In this document: piece by piece, positions 5,385 to 8,697 of the stretch
Position numbering within the stretch: the first letter of the stretch is position 1
Layout of the letters: each line of letters starts with the position of its first letter
DNA from: Deltaproteobacteria bacterium
GTDB lineage: Bacteria; Myxococcota_A; UBA9160; UBA4427
Length of the DNA: 8,697 nucleotides
Direction of reading: 5' to 3'
NCBI GenBank assembly: GCA_011051925.1
Contig: DRKE01000353.1
Coordinates: forward strand, 1 to 8,697
Notes under the pieces: generated by a model
The model's input: the letters and a program-made list of their open reading frames with translations, nothing else
What the model was told of the DNA's origin: nothing
Database searches by the model: none
Program-made: the position numbers and the translations under genes

Positions 5385-8300
5385 GTGACGCCGACCCACG
5401 ATGAAATCGATTCGGATGGTTCCATGACCGCGCCCGCCCCGATTCGAAGAGGATCCTCGCCGCTCTGCTCCCGAACCGGGCGGCTGCTCGCGTGGTCCGC
5501 GCTGGCGCTGGCGGGATGTTTCCCGATGCTCTTCGCGATCCTGGTCGCGGGGCACGCCTCGGCGTCGGATTCGAGGGTCGTGCCGGTCGATGTCCTGGCT
5601 GGACCCTGGCGCTGGCTGCCTTCGGGAATCGAAACCCTCGAACCGGCGGCGGGTCTGCAGATCGGTCCCTGGCGCGAAGTGGCCATCACCCGGGATGCGC
5701 CGCGCCGCGCCGAGATCCTGCGACGCCTGGACACACCGGAGCACGACCCGACCGGGACCGAGCAGGCGCCCTCGAAGGCAACGTCCCTTCGCCAGGCCGC
5801 CTTCGAATCGGCTCGGCTGCTCGAGGCGGCGGGTCGCTTCGCGGCGGCCGCCGAGGCGTACGCGAGCATCGTCGACGCCCGCGACGTGGCGCTCATCGAT
5901 GTCTGGCACGGCCTGGCGGCGAACCTGGCTCGTGCGGGCCGTTTGGAGGCCGCCGAACGGGCTTTCCTGAAGGGGCTCGACGCTTCGGGGCGGGCCTCGG
6001 ACCAGATCCGGTTCCGCTATGACCTGGCGCGCTTCTATGCGGCCGAGGGCCGCCTGCTCGAAGCGCTGGCGGTGCTTGACGCGCTGGCACCGCATGTTCC
6101 CGGGTCCGGGACCCTGGCCGACGCGAGATCCCGGCTCCGCTCCGCCGTCGAACTGACCGGCTCCGCCGAACCGAGGGGAGACCAGGTCGCCTGGCCCAGC
6201 CCGCCGCGTGATCCCGGATGGGCGGAGTTCGATCCCCGGATCGTCCGGATCGTCGAGAGGCTGCCGGTGTCCGTGCAGGAAGGCCTGCTGCCCTGGGCCC
6301 GGCGGATCCGGGAGGATGAAGGGCTGCGTATGGCCATCCTGGCCTTCGCGGCGGGAATCGTCCTGCTCGCGTTCTTCGTCCTGATGCGCCAGCGCGGCGA
6401 CGTGGCCGTCTCGATCGAATATCCCGATGAGCTGCGGGGTCTCTTCTGCGTGCGGATCGGGAGTGGCCGTCGCGCGGCGGGACCCGATTCCCTCTCCGAG
6501 TCCGAGATCCGGGAGGGGGGCGCGTCGACCCGGCGCAAACACCCCATGGTGTCGCGCGAGACCCGCTTCCAGCGATTCTTCACCGGTCGCTATCAGGTCA
6601 CGATCGACGGCCTGCTGATCGATCCCGGGAGTGACGAGGTCCTGGGCCGGGTCCATGAATCCAAGATCGTTCGAATCCGCCATCGAAGGACCGCTCGGCT
6701 CGAATTCGACGTCCATCCGTCCTCGTGTCCCATCGACATCCGGGTCGTCTGGGGAGATCGGCCGGCGGACGAGGCCCAGATCACGGTTCCCGGCTCGATC
6801 GACAAGCCCCGCCTGGCGACGAAGGGCGCGATCCGGGTCCTGTTGCCCAAGGGCAGCCATCGTCTCCTGATCGGTTGTGGCGATCGCGTCTTCGATCAAC
6901 CCCTGCTGGTCTCGAGTTTCCGGCCGACGACGATCGTCCTCGACGTGCTGGCGACGGAGGCCGTTTTCAAGGGCTGTCCTCCGGCGGTGATTCCCTATCT
7001 GACCGGCGACCTGCTGGCGGCGGCGCGGGCCCTCGAGCGGGATGACCAGGCGGCCCTCGGCTTCCGGCTGCTGGCGAAGAAACATCAGGCCGAAGGCGAC
7101 AAGGCCCGGGCGGCGGATTTCTTCGAATCTGCGGGGGATCCGCGAGCCGCAGCCCAGCTCCGACTCGAACTCGGGGAAGCGGATCGGGCCGCGACCCTGT
7201 TCGAAGAGGCCGAGGACTGGATCGATGCGGCGGAGGCCCATCACCTGGCTGGGAACGTCCTGCGCGCCGGGGAGTGTTTCGAGCGGGCACTCGACTTCGA
7301 ACGGGCGATCGACTGCTATCGCGAAGCCCAGGCGATCGACCGCTGGCTGAGCGCGCTCGAACGTTGTGGTCGGGTCTTTCCTGCGGCCAAGCTGGCTCTC
7401 GAACACGGTCAGAGGCCGCGGGCGATCCGGCTTCTCCAGCGGGTCGAGCCGACGGACCCCGATTTCAGGGAGGCGTGTGCCCTGTTGGTGGAGGCCTTCG
7501 AGACCGAAGGGCATTTCGATCTCGCGGCCGGGAAGCTCGACGAATACATCGCCACGTTCCGACCCGCCTACGCGACGGCCGATACCTATTCGAGACTGGC
7601 CGAATTGTGGGATCAGGCCGGCCACGTCGAGCGCTCGCTCGACGTGCTCGAGGACCTGCGCCGCCGGGAGCCGACCTTTCCGAACATCGCGGCGAGAATC
7701 GAATCGCTACGCAAGCAGCGGAGCGCTTCGGGACATCTCTTCAGTCATGGAAGCCGGAGCGCGGGGGGTGATATCACGGCTTTCGTGGGAGAGGTCCGCT
7801 ACGACCTTCTCGAGGAGATCGGCCGGGGCGGCATGGGGATCGTCTACCGTGCGCGCGATACCCGGCTCGATCGGATCGTCGCCCTGAAACGCCTTCCGGA
7901 GGGCCTGCGCCGTCATCATCCGCGCGCCCTCCAGTTCTTCCTGCGCGAGGCGCAGGCCGCCGCCCGACTCAATCATCCGAATATCGTGACGGTCTACGAC
8001 GCGGATCAGGAGGACGGACAATTCTTCATCACGATGGAACTCCTGGAAGGACAACCGCTGCAGACGATCCTGCGTGAGCGGGGTCAGCTTTCTCCATCGA
8101 ATCTCCTCGGGATCGCACGCCAGGCCTGTCGGGGACTCGACTACGCCCACGCCCAGGGAATCATCCACCGCGACATCAAGACGGCGAACCTCTTCGTCAC
8201 GACCGAGCGCGTCGTCAAGATCATGGATTTCGGACTCGCCAAGGTCCTCGCGGAAGTCCGGGGTGCGACGACCCTCGTGTCGGGGACGCCCTACTACATG

Positions 8301-8585
8301 TCTCCGGAACAGGTGCTGGGGGACGAAGTGGACCACCGCTCGGATCTCTACTCCCTCGGTGTGACGCTCTTCGAGCTCGCGACGGGCAGGGTCCCCTTCG
8401 GCTCCGGAGAGATCGCCTACCACCATCGTCATTCACCCGCTCCCGACCCGAGGGCGCTGCGACCCGATCTGCCCGATGCGCTGGCCGAGCTGATCCTGCG
8501 ACTTCTCGAGAAGGACCCCGATGCGCGGGTCCAGACCGCGAAGGACGTGCTGGAGGCCCTGACCGGGATCCGTCCGGCGGAATAG
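5385..8585 (+). CDS. Transmembrane Ser/Thr protein kinase with C-terminal catalytic domain and TPR-like repeats
   Basis: 1066 residues from GTG 5385 (ATG 5424 would give 1053). Order: Arg-containing N terminus; membrane segment 34-56; TPR-like helices 135-252, predicted periplasmic; membrane segment 314-334 followed by RQRGD; beta-rich region 338-527, its end (444-519) resembling an Ig/PEGA-like fold; an array of 13-14-residue helical units (537-777, for example AGDPRAAAQL, AGNVLRAGECFERA); then a Hanks-type kinase domain 805-1052. All key kinase residues are present: Gly loop GRGGMG (813-818), VALK Lys835, helix-C Glu855, HRD (928-930), Asn935, DFG (948-950), SPE (973-975) and Asp987. An active enzyme phosphorylating Ser/Thr is expected, of the RD class, probably controlled through its activation loop (TTLVSGT). 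The kinase domain lies at the C terminus, unlike PknB/PrkC, where it is N-terminal. Probably senses envelope state through the periplasmic domain. Substrates unknown. Divergent from the PAS protein gene. Confidence 0.93.
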   Translation: MTPTHDEIDSDGSMTAPAPIRRGSSPLCSRTGRLLAWSALALAGCFPMLFAILVAGHASASDSRVVPVDVLAGPWRWLPSGIETLEPAAGLQIGPWREVAITRDAPRRAEILRRLDTPEHDPTGTEQAPSKATSLRQAAFESARLLEAAGRFAAAAEAYASIVDARDVALIDVWHGLAANLARAGRLEAAERAFLKGLDASGRASDQIRFRYDLARFYAAEGRLLEALAVLDALAPHVPGSGTLADARSRLRSAVELTGSAEPRGDQVAWPSPPRDPGWAEFDPRIVRIVERLPVSVQEGLLPWARRIREDEGLRMAILAFAAGIVLLAFFVLMRQRGDVAVSIEYPDELRGLFCVRIGSGRRAAGPDSLSESEIREGGASTRRKHPMVSRETRFQRFFTGRYQVTIDGLLIDPGSDEVLGRVHESKIVRIRHRRTARLEFDVHPSSCPIDIRVVWGDRPADEAQITVPGSIDKPRLATKGAIRVLLPKGSHRLLIGCGDRVFDQPLLVSSFRPTTIVLDVLATEAVFKGCPPAVIPYLTGDLLAAARALERDDQAALGFRLLAKKHQAEGDKARAADFFESAGDPRAAAQLRLELGEADRAATLFEEAEDWIDAAEAHHLAGNVLRAGECFERALDFERAIDCYREAQAIDRWLSALERCGRVFPAAKLALEHGQRPRAIRLLQRVEPTDPDFREACALLVEAFETEGHFDLAAGKLDEYIATFRPAYATADTYSRLAELWDQAGHVERSLDVLEDLRRREPTFPNIAARIESLRKQRSASGHLFSHGSRSAGGDITAFVGEVRYDLLEEIGRGGMGIVYRARDTRLDRIVALKRLPEGLRRHHPRALQFFLREAQAAARLNHPNIVTVYDADQEDGQFFITMELLEGQPLQTILRERGQLSPSNLLGIARQACRGLDYAHAQGIIHRDIKTANLFVTTERVVKIMDFGLAKVLAEVRGATTLVSGTPYYMSPEQVLGDEVDHRSDLYSLGVTLFELATGRVPFGSGEIAYHHRHSPAPDPRALRPDLPDALAELILRLLEKDPDARVQTAKDVLEALTGIRPAE

Positions 8586-8629
8586 AGGCCATATCCGCGC
8601 CCATGTGTGGCGCGTCACTTCTTCCGTTC

Positions 8630-8641
8630 GGCCCTTCGGCC
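8630..8641 (+). terminator. Weak hairpin after the kinase gene
   Basis: GGCC-CTTC-GGCC forms a 4-bp stem followed by AATTT (8642-8646), 44 nt after the kinase stop. Stem and T tract are both short, so it is a marginal terminator candidate, and it would fall inside the partial reading frame if that starts at 8603. Confidence 0.2.
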
Positions 8642-8653
8642 AATTTGCCGCCG

Positions 8654-8697
8654 ATGAACGCCCCTGCCGAAGATCCGGAACTCGATGAACTGGTCGC
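8654..8697 (+). CDS. Possible start of a further gene, truncated at window edge
   Basis: ATG at 8654 opens a frame that stays open to the right edge for 14 codons, beginning MNAPAEDPELDELV. The acidic N terminus and C/G-rich codons look coding, but no Shine-Dalgarno sequence precedes it. An in-frame ATG at 8603 would add 17 residues and also lacks one. Too short to assign a family. Same strand as the kinase, 68 nt after its stop, so it could be co-transcribed. Confidence 0.3.
   Translation, partial: MNAPAEDPELDELV

Noticed and set aside
5655..5680. A possible second lipoprotein signal in the Ser/Thr kinase (LAGC within the first membrane segment, actual codons near 5508-5519)
   Set aside because: The Cys is followed by a further strongly hydrophobic stretch (FPMLFAILVAG), as in a membrane anchor rather than a processed lipoprotein, and the N-region is long.
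5223..7625. 800-codon open frame on the minus strand opposite the Ser/Thr kinase
   Set aside because: It mirrors the kinase frame in GC-rich DNA, is rich in Arg, Gly, Pro and Asp, has no domain motif, and the plus strand encodes clear TPR, membrane and beta-rich regions over the same bases.

Overview
The window is GC-rich bacterial chromosome (about two thirds GC by eye) with strong G/C preference at third codon positions. An outer-membrane-type lipoprotein with a CsgG-like domain indicates a Gram-negative cell. The large Hanks-type Ser/Thr kinase, the PAS histidine-kinase-like protein and the style of the paralogues suggest a deltaproteobacterial or myxococcal-type lineage, or a related uncultured group. 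This placement is inference from composition and gene families. No rRNA, tRNA, CRISPR array, IS element or phage gene was seen.

Layout: (1) 1-1439, minus strand: the 5' part of a lipoprotein gene, with signal peptide and lipobox, a long alpha-helical/coiled-coil body and the beginning of a CsgG-like domain, running off the left edge. (2) 1440-1806: a 367-nt divergent control region. It holds a perfect TGTGA-N6-TCACA (CRP/FNR-type) dyad, promoter-like hexamers and two leader hairpins. (3) 1807-3087, plus strand: murA, starting at TTG, with Asp in place of the usual catalytic Cys. (4) 3172-5085, minus strand, convergent with murA: a protein with an unassigned N-terminal domain, a PAS domain and a histidine-kinase-like module whose catalytic motifs are degenerate. 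(5) 5086-5384: a 299-nt divergent intergenic region. (6) 5385-8585, plus strand: a membrane-spanning Ser/Thr protein kinase with a complete catalytic domain at the C terminus, preceded by a periplasmic TPR-like domain, two membrane segments, a beta-rich region and a cytosolic helical-repeat array. (7) 8586-8697: a short tail with a possible start of another plus-strand gene.

The four main genes alternate in orientation (- + - +), so each is probably its own transcription unit. murA makes the first committed peptidoglycan precursor. The lipoprotein and the kinase are envelope-located, and the PAS protein is probably a signalling scaffold or sensor. A shared envelope-control theme is plausible but not shown. 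The points most worth attention are the Cys-to-Asp MurA, the CRP-like operator placed as in a class II promoter upstream of it, the apparently dead histidine-kinase module, and the inverted (C-terminal catalytic) architecture of the Ser/Thr kinase encoded head-to-head with it.
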